Shown piece after piece: positions 54,447 to 62,338 of a DNA stretch of 64,000 nt. The stretch's first letter is position 1, and each line of letters opens with the position of its first letter. The notes beneath the pieces are model-generated. The model was not told the DNA's origin. It did not search any database and saw only the letters and a program-made list of their open reading frames with translations. Origin of the DNA: an uncultured Veillonella sp. Its GTDB lineage: Bacteria > Bacillota > Negativicutes > Veillonellales > Veillonellaceae. Where the stretch lies: the NCBI GenBank assembly GCA_915066865.1, contig CAJZEE010000001.1, forward strand, positions 5,957 through 69,956, read 5' to 3'. A program made the translations under genes and the position numbers.

Positions 54447-54533
54447 TAATAATAAAAGTGTCTCGAAAGAGAAAGGCAGTACCATGTAAGTGCATGTATA
54501 CACCCCTTTGGGGACGTATACATGCATTTTTTT
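54447..54533 (+). ncRNA. Candidate small RNA or attenuated leader ending in a strong terminator
   Basis: A TATAAT (54438-54443) is followed by a GAAA-capped mini-hairpin (TCTC-GAAA-GAGA, near 54462-54473). Then comes a strong terminator: TGCATGTATAC/GTATACATGCA (54491-54501 with 54516-54526), with CCCC/GGGG inside and seven T after. There is no good -35 box. It may simply terminate the LysR transcript, or be the leader of the citrate operon. The rest of the 54364-54756 gap is AT-rich and holds no supported gene; TTGACA at 54579 may belong to the transporter promoter. Confidence 0.4.
54490..54533 (+). terminator. Intrinsic terminator between LysR and the citrate transporter
   Basis: Stem of 11 outer and 4 inner pairs with one internal mismatch, a TTT loop, then a seven-T tract. 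Confidence 0.9.
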
Positions 54534-54756
54534 CATTTGGGACTGTAAAACTATGCTTAAAATGCATAAAAAGTATGATTGACAGATATAAAAGTTTTTA
54601 TAACCCCTATAAAGGTAATCTATTATTCATATTTCTTTTAAACATTTATAATGAGTATAGACTTAATCAATGTAATCGACGTCGCGAACGGTTATGTTGT
54701 TGAAGACTAGATGATTTTATGTATGCCTAAGTTAATTCAGAAAGGGAAAGACACAC

Positions 54757-56160
54757 ATGAAAGACAAATTATGGCGCGTTGCCGTTATGGCTGCCATCGT
54801 CGCAATCGCATGGTTTGGTGGCACCCCAGAAGGGCTCAAACCACAAGTATGGCAATTATTTGGTATTTATTTAGCAACTATCGTGGGCTTGGTATTAAAA
54901 CCATTCCCTGTTCCTATTACAGTATTATTAGGTGTTGCTACATCTTCTATTTTATTGAATAACACAAAAGATGTATTAACTGGCTACAGTAACACAGCAT
55001 TATGGTTAATCTTCGCAGCCTTCGCATTATCCGTTGCGTTTGGTAAAACTGGTCTTGGCCACCGCATTGCGTACCACTTGGTTCGCGCCTTTGGTAGCAC
55101 TACGCTTCGTCTTGGCTATGTAACTGCATTCCTTGATATGATCTTATCTCCAGCAACTCCATCCAACACAGCTCGCGCGGCAGGTATCGTATATCCTATC
55201 AATTTGTCCATCGCTGAAGCTGTTGGTTCCTATCCTGGTGAAACTGCTAAAAAAGCCGGTGCTTACCTCTTGCAAAATGGTTACTTCGCAACAAAGGTCA
55301 CATCCTTCTTCTTTGCTACTGCAATGGCGCCAAACTTATTAGCATTAGATTTCATCACTAAATTGACAGGGGTATCCTTGAACTGGGCGCAATGGGCGTT
55401 GGCTATGTTCGTACCTGGTTTCATTATGTTAATGTGTATCCCATTCATCGGTTATATGTATGAACGTCCTTCTGTAAAAGAAATCGACAATAAGAAAATT
55501 GCTGAGGATGGGTTAGCAGAATTAGGACCTATGAAAGCGTCTGAAAAAGGCCTTATTGCCATTGCACTTCTTGCAATCGTAGGCTGGGTTCTTCCTACTT
55601 TTGATATTAATATTAATGCTACTGCAGTGGCTATCGTAGCTATGCTTGCTACATTTGTATGTGGCATTATTAATTGGGATGACTTGCTCAAAACTAAAGC
55701 AGCTTGGAACACATTGATTTGGTTCGGTGGTATCTTGGGCTTATCCTCTGCATTGACTAAAGGTAAATTCTTCGAATGGTTGGCTAAATACTTAGAGGCT
55801 CATATGAACTTTGGCTTAGATCCATTCATGATGCTTATCCTTATTTCTGTAATCTCTGTTGCTGTTCGTTACTTCTTTGCATCTGGTACTGCATATATTT
55901 CTGCAATGTTACCAGTATTCTTGATTGTAGGTATCAACGCAGGTATCGATCCTACATTACTAGCTTTCATCTTAATTGGGACAAACTCCTATGGTGGTTC
56001 CGTAACTCACTACGGTGCGGCTCCTGGTCCAATCATCTTCTCCGCTGGTTACAACAATGTAAAAGACTGGTGGACAGTTGGTCTTATCTCCGCCGTTGTA
56101 TGTTTAGTTTTGAACTACGTAATCGGTATCCCTTGGTGGAAAATCGCTGGTTTCATGTAA
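54757..56160 (+). CDS. DASS/SLC13-family anion transporter, probable citrate:dicarboxylate exchanger (CitT-like, paralogue 2)
   Basis: 467-aa membrane protein with about 12 helices. Both DASS repeat signatures are present: ILSPATPSNTARAAGIVYPI (about residues 128-147) and YFFASGTAYISAMLPVF (about 372-388), with NSYGGSVTHYGAAPGPIIF near 410. The adjacent citrate lyase genes suggest uptake of citrate in exchange for succinate or another dicarboxylate, as for E. coli CitT. A GAAAGGGAAAG site precedes the ATG. It equals the 19675-21078 paralogue in length but is clearly diverged. Confidence 0.88.
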   Translation: MKDKLWRVAVMAAIVAIAWFGGTPEGLKPQVWQLFGIYLATIVGLVLKPFPVPITVLLGVATSSILLNNTKDVLTGYSNTALWLIFAAFALSVAFGKTGLGHRIAYHLVRAFGSTTLRLGYVTAFLDMILSPATPSNTARAAGIVYPINLSIAEAVGSYPGETAKKAGAYLLQNGYFATKVTSFFFATAMAPNLLALDFITKLTGVSLNWAQWALAMFVPGFIMLMCIPFIGYMYERPSVKEIDNKKIAEDGLAELGPMKASEKGLIAIALLAIVGWVLPTFDININATAVAIVAMLATFVCGIINWDDLLKTKAAWNTLIWFGGILGLSSALTKGKFFEWLAKYLEAHMNFGLDPFMMLILISVISVAVRYFFASGTAYISAMLPVFLIVGINAGIDPTLLAFILIGTNSYGGSVTHYGAAPGPIIFSAGYNNVKDWWTVGLISAVVCLVLNYVIGIPWWKIAGFM

Positions 56161-56282
56161 TCAGAAACTTTCACTATGGAGTGTTAGATTTTAATTGTTA
56201 GTATTCAATATCTGTATAGGCTCTCGCGACGAGTCTGTACAAATTTGGGTTTTATAAATGTTTCACAAGGAAAGGATGCAAC

Positions 56283-56552
56283 ATGGCACAATTAGTAAAA
56301 GCTGCACAAGCTGGCTTCGACGAAAAAAATGATGCATTAGTAACGGTTGAACCGATTGCTAGCGGTATCGAAATCGAATTAACATCCAAAGTTATGCGTC
56401 AATATGGCGATCAAATTAAATCCGTTATCTTGAACACAGTGAAAGAAGCTGGTTATGATGGCGTAAAAGTAATCGTACAAGATAAAAATGCTTGGGATTA
56501 CACAATTAAAGCTCGCGTATTAGGTGCATTGGAAAGGGGGAGCAAAGCATAA
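56283..56552 (+). CDS. citD: Citrate lyase acyl carrier protein (gamma subunit), prosthetic-group serine not conserved
   Basis: 89-aa CitD family member that normally carries the phosphoribosyl-dephospho-CoA thiol arm. The fold-level match is good (VTVEPIASGIEIELTSKVM, VKVIVQDKNAWDYTIKARVLGAL). Enteric CitD has AGTLESSD with the modified serine at position 14. Here the aligned segment reads AGFDEKND, with Lys15 and Asn16 in place of the two serines. Either another residue is modified, the alignment shifts, or the subunit works differently. Its stop overlaps the citE ATG as TAATG. Confidence 0.85.
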   Translation: MAQLVKAAQAGFDEKNDALVTVEPIASGIEIELTSKVMRQYGDQIKSVILNTVKEAGYDGVKVIVQDKNAWDYTIKARVLGALERGSKA

Positions 56553-57517
56553 TGGCTAACGATAAAACATTCCCAGAAGTTAAAACAAACCCATTAACAG
56601 AGGCTGCTAAAAAACGTTTGTCTCGTTCCATGATGTTCGTACCAGGTAATACACCTAAAATGATTAACAGTGCAGATATTCACGGTGCTGACTCCATCAT
56701 GATCGATATCGAAGATTCCGTGCCAATTACAGAAAAAGACATAGCTCGTCTTTTAACTGCAGAAGCATTGAAATCCCGTAAATTCCGTGCAGAAACAGTT
56801 GTTCGTATCAACCATCCTACACAAACTCCTTATGGCTATGACGATCTTGATGTTATCGTTCCAGCTAAACCTGATATGATTCGTTTACCTAAAACTGAAG
56901 ATGTTTCTGAAGTTGAAATCGTAGCGAAGAAAATCGAAGAAGTAGAAAAAGCTAACGGCTGGCCAGAAGGTACAATCAATATTATCGTAGCTATCGAATC
57001 CGTTCGTGGCTTATACAATGTTCGTGAAATCTGCCACGGCCCTCGCGTAGTTGCTATCGCTCTTGGCGCTGAAGACTATCGTGCAGACCTTCGCACAGGT
57101 AAACATAAACCAGCTGTTGAATTGTTGTTCGCTCGTCAAACAATCCTTCATGCAGCACGCGAAGCAGGTATCCGAGTAATCGATACTGTATTCTCCGATG
57201 TGAAAGATCCTCAAGGTTTCCGCGAAGAAGTTGAATTCATTAAAGCTTTGGGTTATGATGGCAAATCTTGTATCCACCCAAGCCAAATCAAAATTATCCA
57301 CGAAGTATTCACTCCTGACGAAAAAGAAATCGCTCATTCCGTTAAGGTATTGAACAGCTATGCAGATGCATTGCGCAACAATAAAGGCGTAATCTCCGTA
57401 GATGGTAAAATGATCGATGGTCCTATCGTAGTTCGTGCACAACGCGTAGTTGATAAAGCACGTGCAGCAGGCATTAAAGTTGAATTAGAGGAAGGAGCAG
57501 AATACGATGTTAAATAA
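56552..57517 (+). CDS. citE: Citrate (or citramalate) lyase beta subunit
   Basis: 321-aa TIM-barrel lyase that cleaves citryl-thioester to oxaloacetate and acetyl-thioester. Family motifs are SRSMMFVPGNTPKMIN, the Mg-binding DSIMIDIEDSVP, VVRINHP, ALGAEDYRADL and GKSCIHPSQIKIIHEVFTP. Coupled to citD by a one-base overlap and overlapping citF by 11 bases. Substrate could be citrate or citramalate; the neighbouring transporter favours citrate. Confidence 0.93.
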   Translation: MANDKTFPEVKTNPLTEAAKKRLSRSMMFVPGNTPKMINSADIHGADSIMIDIEDSVPITEKDIARLLTAEALKSRKFRAETVVRINHPTQTPYGYDDLDVIVPAKPDMIRLPKTEDVSEVEIVAKKIEEVEKANGWPEGTINIIVAIESVRGLYNVREICHGPRVVAIALGAEDYRADLRTGKHKPAVELLFARQTILHAAREAGIRVIDTVFSDVKDPQGFREEVEFIKALGYDGKSCIHPSQIKIIHEVFTPDEKEIAHSVKVLNSYADALRNNKGVISVDGKMIDGPIVVRAQRVVDKARAAGIKVELEEGAEYDVK

Positions 57518-59054
57518 AGTAGGTCGCGATATCCCAACAAATATCCCAGCACTAGAAGGCCGTGAAGTATATCAAGGTGAATTCGCCATTGAACCTAAAG
57601 TTCATCGTGCAGGTAAACCTGTACACATGAGCCGTGTTGGCACTAATAAAGTACTTGCTTCCATCGATGAAGCAATCGAAAAGGCTGGCGTAAAAGATGG
57701 CATGACTTTGTCCTTCCATCATCACTTGCGCAACGGTGACTATGTAATGAAAATGGTTATGGAACGCGTACAAGCAAAAGGTATTAAAGATATTACTATC
57801 GCGTCTTCTTCCTTGTCCCCATGCCATGAATTCTTGGTAGAAATGATTCAAGACGGCACTGTAACAGCTATTGAAACATCTGGCTTGCGCGATCGTCTTG
57901 GTAAATTCTTAACACAAAACCCTGGCGTATTGAAACGCCCTGTAGTGATTCGTTCTCACGGTGGTCGTGCTCGTGCTATCGAATCTGGCGAAGTTCATAT
58001 CGATGTAGCTTTCATGGGTGCTCCTACAGCTGACCCACGCGGTAATGCTACTGGTCGCATGGGCAAATCCGCATGTGGTGCTCTTGGCTATGCTAAAGTT
58101 GACTCCCACTATGCAGATACAACTGTTATTATCACAGATAATTTGGTTGATTATGTACACAACTATGCAATCCCTCAAACTGATGTTGATTATGTTGTTG
58201 AGGTTGAAAGCATTGGTGATCCAGAAGGTATCGCTTCTGGTGCAGTAGGTTTCACTAAAAACCCTATTCAAATCAAAATTGCTGAACTAGCTGGTGAATT
58301 CCTTGACCAAGCTGGCATTATCAAAGACGGTTTCGTATTCCAATTGGGCGCTGGTGGTGCTCCATTGACTGTAGCAAAATTCATTGCTGAAAAACTTCGT
58401 AAACGCGGTGAAGTAGGTGGCTTCGCTATCGGTGGCGCTACTGGTATCTTGACTGGTATGCTTGAAGAAGGCTTGATTCGTGCTATTTATGATACTCAAA
58501 CATTCGATACTACTGCAGCTGCATCCTTGGATAAAAACCCTGCTCACATTGAAATGTCCGCTTCCATGTACGCTAACCCATGGACAGACTGCACTACAAA
58601 CTACTTAGACGTAGTATTCCTTGGTGCTACTGAAATCGACCTTGATTTCAATGTAAACGTAATGACTGACTCCAACGGTGTATTGATGGGCGCTTCCGGC
58701 GGTCACTCCGACACAGCAGCAGGTGCTAAATGCACAGTTATTACTTGCCCATTGATCCGTGGCCGTTTGCCAATGATTCGTGACAAGGTAGCAACTGTAA
58801 TTACACCAGGCTCCTCCGTTGACGTTCTCGTTACTGAATATGGTATCGCCATCAACCCAGCTCGTACTGATTTGATTGAACGCTTCAAAGATAGCAACTT
58901 GCCTATCTACACAATTGAAGAATTACAACAATTAGCATTTGACTTAGTAGGTAAACCACAAGATATCCCTGTATCCGACAAAGATGAAGACATCGTGGCA
59001 ATCGTAGAATACCGCGATGGTTCTATCCTTGACGTGGTTCGTAAACCTCTATAA
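57507..59054 (+). CDS. citF: Citrate lyase alpha subunit (citrate:acetyl-ACP transferase)
   Basis: 515-aa CoA-transferase-like subunit that swaps acetyl for citryl on the carrier protein. Seen are TLSFHHHLRNGDYVMKMVM near residue 69, SHGGRARAIESGEVHIDVAF, and a C-terminal MGASGGHSDTAAGAKCTVI region typical of CitF. The length is as expected. An AGGAAGGAG site inside citE serves it. The ligase and prosthetic-group genes citC, citX and citG are not next to it. Confidence 0.94.
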   Translation: MLNKVGRDIPTNIPALEGREVYQGEFAIEPKVHRAGKPVHMSRVGTNKVLASIDEAIEKAGVKDGMTLSFHHHLRNGDYVMKMVMERVQAKGIKDITIASSSLSPCHEFLVEMIQDGTVTAIETSGLRDRLGKFLTQNPGVLKRPVVIRSHGGRARAIESGEVHIDVAFMGAPTADPRGNATGRMGKSACGALGYAKVDSHYADTTVIITDNLVDYVHNYAIPQTDVDYVVEVESIGDPEGIASGAVGFTKNPIQIKIAELAGEFLDQAGIIKDGFVFQLGAGGAPLTVAKFIAEKLRKRGEVGGFAIGGATGILTGMLEEGLIRAIYDTQTFDTTAAASLDKNPAHIEMSASMYANPWTDCTTNYLDVVFLGATEIDLDFNVNVMTDSNGVLMGASGGHSDTAAGAKCTVITCPLIRGRLPMIRDKVATVITPGSSVDVLVTEYGIAINPARTDLIERFKDSNLPIYTIEELQQLAFDLVGKPQDIPVSDKDEDIVAIVEYRDGSILDVVRKPL

Positions 59055-59064
59055 TTAAAACAAA

Positions 59065-59134
59065 GACCCTCTCTATGGTCCTCGAACTCACACATGACTG
59101 AAGTTCGTCTACGGACCACGGAGAGGGCCTTTTT
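59065..59134 (+). terminator. Intrinsic terminator of the citrate lyase operon
   Basis: A long hairpin: 59067-59081 with 59113-59127 (one mismatch, one G-U) and an inner CGAACT/AGTTCG stem (59083-59088 with 59102-59107), then a T-run. Confidence 0.92.
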
Positions 59135-59279
59135 GTATTTTTATGAATTGTAGGGCCGTAGGGAGGGGATAATGTGAGATTTTTATATATTAAATATGAT
59201 GCTATGGGTGAAAATTTGGGCATTCATAAAGTTATAATATCTATATAAAAGAATGTGATTATATATTAGGGGGATATCT

Positions 59280-59780
59280 ATGTATCAATATAGAGCTAAT
59301 GTAGAATTTGATATAGATGGATTAAAGGACTTTTATATAGATGACTTAATGGAGCAAGAATTAAATATTTACTTAATGGTTGAATGTTGGATTCGAGATT
59401 ATATTGATATTAATGATATGTATATTAGAATGGTTGAAGATGGACATGAAATACTAGAATGGGAATCTTTTCTCCCGAGTGAATTATCATATCGTAGTTT
59501 ATTTGTGGCTAGCAATTATAAACTTGGATATAAAAATCAGTGTATTGATTATTTATATGCAAGATTTAAACAAGTTGTTAAGGGTGAACTTATAAGAAAT
59601 TCTTTAATAGATAGATTAGAAATTGAACGAGTATATCTATTGCAAAACTCTATGCAAATTCTATTAAATTGTAATTTTAACATTGATTTTGAGAAGTTTG
59701 TAGAACGATGGATGGCGATTTGTAGTACTGAATATCATCCTGTATACTATAAATTAAAAGGTAATGTATTTATTGTATGA
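59280..59780 (+). CDS. Hypothetical protein, partner gene of the nuclease-like copy 2
   Basis: Not recognised. 166 aa, acidic N-terminal half (ANVEFDIDGLKDFYIDDLMEQ), Tyr-, Ile- and Leu-rich, no membrane helix, no known catalytic motif. A TAGGGGGA site precedes the ATG. It ends 32 bases before the start of the nuclease-like gene, which suggests co-translation. AT-rich like the 43-46 kb island. Could be a specificity, inhibitor or immunity partner; that is only a guess from the pairing. Confidence 0.6.
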   Translation: MYQYRANVEFDIDGLKDFYIDDLMEQELNIYLMVECWIRDYIDINDMYIRMVEDGHEILEWESFLPSELSYRSLFVASNYKLGYKNQCIDYLYARFKQVVKGELIRNSLIDRLEIERVYLLQNSMQILLNCNFNIDFEKFVERWMAICSTEYHPVYYKLKGNVFIV

Positions 59781-59812
59781 AGTTTGTATTATTTAATTTG
59801 GAGGTTGACACA

Positions 59813-60811
59813 ATGGGGTCTGTATGGAGATTACAAACAAGAACAGATAGTAGTAGTGGAGAAAAAATTTCAAAGTATTGTTTAGATAATGATGTTGCCG
59901 CTTTAGGATGGAGTATTAAGGATGACCATATAAAGCACTATAATCCTGAGGCTATAATTGAAATACAAGAAAAACGTAATCAAATAGAAAATATAGATCA
60001 GTATTATGATGTTATTAGAACGTATGGTTTATATGGGATGAATCAAAAAAAACGTTTAGTCGCTGTTGATATGTTGAGTGAAGTCGAAAAGGGTGACTAT
60101 ATTTGGATGCGCGATAATGGTATTTATTATCTAGGACGTGTGAACGAAGATTCTAATTTTACTTATAATTGTGACAAGGATGCATTAGATTTTGATGCAG
60201 CTAATCAAATTACAGGAATTAAGTGGGAACGGATTGGTGATGAAAGTCAGGTGCCAGGAGCAGTAGCAACAGCTTTTATTCGCGGTCGAACTATACAACG
60301 CATAAATAAAGACTATATGTTTGAATATGCTGAATATGCATTTTGGGGAAAACCTTTGGTATTAGAGAAGTCAAATGAAGAATTTTTACAACAATTGTTT
60401 TATGATTGTTTATCACCAAATGATTGTGAAGATTTAGTTTGTCTATATTTATATGATCGTAAAGGTTATGTGACAATCCCATCTACGAATAAAATTGCAA
60501 CTGAGCTATATGAATGTGTATTAGTAAATCCAGAAAATGGGATGCTTGCATATCCTCAGGTAAAAAAAGGGAGTGTTCCCTTAGATTTTAATAATTATGT
60601 TGATTTGGTAGATGACCAAAAGCGAAAAAAAGAAGTATATCTATTTACATCAGAAGGTATAGTAAATAAATCAAACGTTCAAAGTGATTTGATTCATATT
60701 ATTACTCCAAATGACTTATACCGATGGGTAAAGGCTAAGATGGAAAGTGAAAATTATTTAATTCCTGAAGGTATTGTAAAATGGTATAAATTAATACACT
60801 CATCAGAATAA
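59813..60811 (+). CDS. Putative nuclease-like protein: PUA/EVE-like N-terminus plus Mrr-like E...QxK C-terminus (copy 2)
   Basis: 332 aa, paralogous to 15768-16736. The N-terminal domain begins VWRLQTR and has ALGWSIKDD (30-38), GDYIWMRDNGIYYLGRV (94-110) and VPGAVATAF (148-156): the layout of PUA/EVE-like domains at the N-terminus of predicted restriction nucleases. The C-terminal domain has a helix with E206, GYVTIPSTNK, E234 in YECVLV and Q249-V-K251 in YPQVKKG; the 15-residue E-to-Q spacing matches Mrr's D...QxK. I chose ATG 59813, eight bases after TTGGAGG; the frame is open to 59777. Activity is inferred; it could also be a defence effector without cutting. Confidence 0.6.
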   Translation: MGSVWRLQTRTDSSSGEKISKYCLDNDVAALGWSIKDDHIKHYNPEAIIEIQEKRNQIENIDQYYDVIRTYGLYGMNQKKRLVAVDMLSEVEKGDYIWMRDNGIYYLGRVNEDSNFTYNCDKDALDFDAANQITGIKWERIGDESQVPGAVATAFIRGRTIQRINKDYMFEYAEYAFWGKPLVLEKSNEEFLQQLFYDCLSPNDCEDLVCLYLYDRKGYVTIPSTNKIATELYECVLVNPENGMLAYPQVKKGSVPLDFNNYVDLVDDQKRKKEVYLFTSEGIVNKSNVQSDLIHIITPNDLYRWVKAKMESENYLIPEGIVKWYKLIHSSE

Positions 60812-60835
60812 TAGTTAAAAATTAGGAGAGCGCAT

Positions 60836-61711
60836 ATGAGCCAAGTTTTTAAACAAGATTTAACAGATACTTCAGTCCGACCAGGTGGTATTTTTTTCGT
60901 TGAGTTATTAATGCCGAAGCAGTGTGATATGCCTGATCGGGATACAATGATAGAGATATTTACGAAGCATCTAGGACCTGTTGATTGTTTTGATCACCGT
61001 CGTGAGTCTGCTGGTTTTGCTCCTCAGAATTATAAGGTGCATTACGAGGATACTGATGCAGATATTTCACCGACGTTAATGGTGACGGATTGTGAGAAAA
61101 TCGATAAGCCTGTATTAGATGATTTTGAACGTAGTCAGGTGTGGGATTGTCCCAATGTGGATGAGTTGTTGACAGAGTGTCAATACAGGGTGTTTGCTAC
61201 GGATATGTTAGCCTCTGGTTTAGAGGCTAAAGAACGGGCCGATATGCTAGTGAAATATGTAGATGCACTGTTGGAGCTATATCCATCTTGTAAAGCTGTT
61301 GTATTTGGTCCATCTCGTAAGTTCTTAAGTCGTGAATCGATTGAAAATCATTCAGATAAAGCGGTAACTCGTGTTATTTATTATGCTGTAAATGTACGTT
61401 ATTTTAGTATTCAAGGTACCAATGATATGATGGTAGATTCTGTGGGTATGAGTACATTATTTTTACCTGATTTACAGTATCACTTTCACGGTGTAGATCC
61501 TAATCATGTAGTATTTCATGCTTATAATGTGTTGAATTATATTTTCGAACATGATAATCTAATAGGTGATGGGGGAACCATTGCGGGGTTACAAAATGGC
61601 GAGATGAATCAGGATATTCAGTGGAAAGTACAATATGAGGATTCTCTAAGTCACCCGGTTCGAGATGTTCTAGATATTAATATGCGAGAATATGCATCGG
61701 GCACTCGCTAG
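60836..61711 (+). CDS. DUF4261 domain protein
   Basis: 291-aa soluble protein without assigned function. The C-terminal DUF4261 segment is recognisable in DMMVDSVGMSTLFLPDLQYHFHG and HVVFHAYNVLNYIFEHDNLIGDG (about residues 200-245), preceded by CKAVVFGPSRKFLSRE. The N-terminal part (PGGIFFVELLMPKQCDMPDRD) belongs to the same family architecture. TAGGAGAG precedes the ATG. It follows the nuclease-like gene by 24 bases and may share its transcript; GC content rises back to chromosomal level here. Confidence 0.82.
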   Translation: MSQVFKQDLTDTSVRPGGIFFVELLMPKQCDMPDRDTMIEIFTKHLGPVDCFDHRRESAGFAPQNYKVHYEDTDADISPTLMVTDCEKIDKPVLDDFERSQVWDCPNVDELLTECQYRVFATDMLASGLEAKERADMLVKYVDALLELYPSCKAVVFGPSRKFLSRESIENHSDKAVTRVIYYAVNVRYFSIQGTNDMMVDSVGMSTLFLPDLQYHFHGVDPNHVVFHAYNVLNYIFEHDNLIGDGGTIAGLQNGEMNQDIQWKVQYEDSLSHPVRDVLDINMREYASGTR

Positions 61712-61739
61712 TTGTTAATCAATGAAAGGTGTGAGCATT

Positions 61740-62096
61740 ATGAGTGATCAACGTGTTTTTGATATGGAACTCGTGAAAGTTGAAAGTTTGGAGAAAGCTG
61801 TTAAGACACCATTTTATCAAACTGATTCCACAGGTGGCTCAATATGGGTTATTAAAGCTGGTCAAACCTTACCAAAGCATTACCATCATAACTCTGATGA
61901 TATATGGGTTATATTGCAAGGCAAGGGGGTATTTTATCCAACGCCGGATACGGAGGTGCCTTTTACAAAGGGGCAAGTTATAGTATCTAAAAAGGGTGAA
62001 TGTCATGGTGCAAAAAATACTGGAACAGAAGATGTCATCTTTGTGAGTATCGTCGCTCCTGTGCCTGCTGATTATGATCCTGTTAGTACTAATTAA
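61740..62096 (+). CDS. Single-domain cupin protein
   Basis: 118-aa cupin_2-type barrel. Metal-ligand motif 1 is PKHYHHNSDDIWVILQGKG (three histidines, one Glu/Asp), motif 2 is GQVIVSKKGECHGAKN. Reaction unknown. ATG 61740 lies behind AAAGGTG. Ends in a strong terminator. Confidence 0.87.
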   Translation: MSDQRVFDMELVKVESLEKAVKTPFYQTDSTGGSIWVIKAGQTLPKHYHHNSDDIWVILQGKGVFYPTPDTEVPFTKGQVIVSKKGECHGAKNTGTEDVIFVSIVAPVPADYDPVSTN

Positions 62097-62100
62097 TATG

Positions 62101-62167
62101 AAAGCACTTTATAGTATTTTGTTATCTTATAATAGAGACAGATTTATACTATAAAGTGCTTTTTTAT
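62101..62167 (+). terminator. Intrinsic terminator after the cupin gene
   Basis: A 17-bp perfect stem (62101-62117 with 62146-62162), a 28-base loop and a T-run. Confidence 0.93.
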
Positions 62168-62269
62168 TTTATATAGTCATTTCTAGCGAATATACCTTTT
62201 CTATTTTTATATGCTATTATTTTGATTTCACTATTCCTATTTGATATTTCTATATTTTATATAGTTCCA

Positions 62270-62298
62270 TTGACAGAGGACGTTTGTTCTTTTAAGAT
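62270..62298 (+). promoter_or_regulatory. Promoter of the MFS transporter gene
   Basis: TTGACA (62270-62275), 17-bp spacer, TAAGAT (62293-62298). Confidence 0.7.
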
Positions 62299-62338
62299 GG
62301 TAAAGTATGTAATATTTTAATAAGCAGAAAGGAATTAT

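Noticed and set aside
54458..54703. 81-codon frame starting with GTG
   Set aside because: It reads through a strong terminator hairpin and has no ribosome site.
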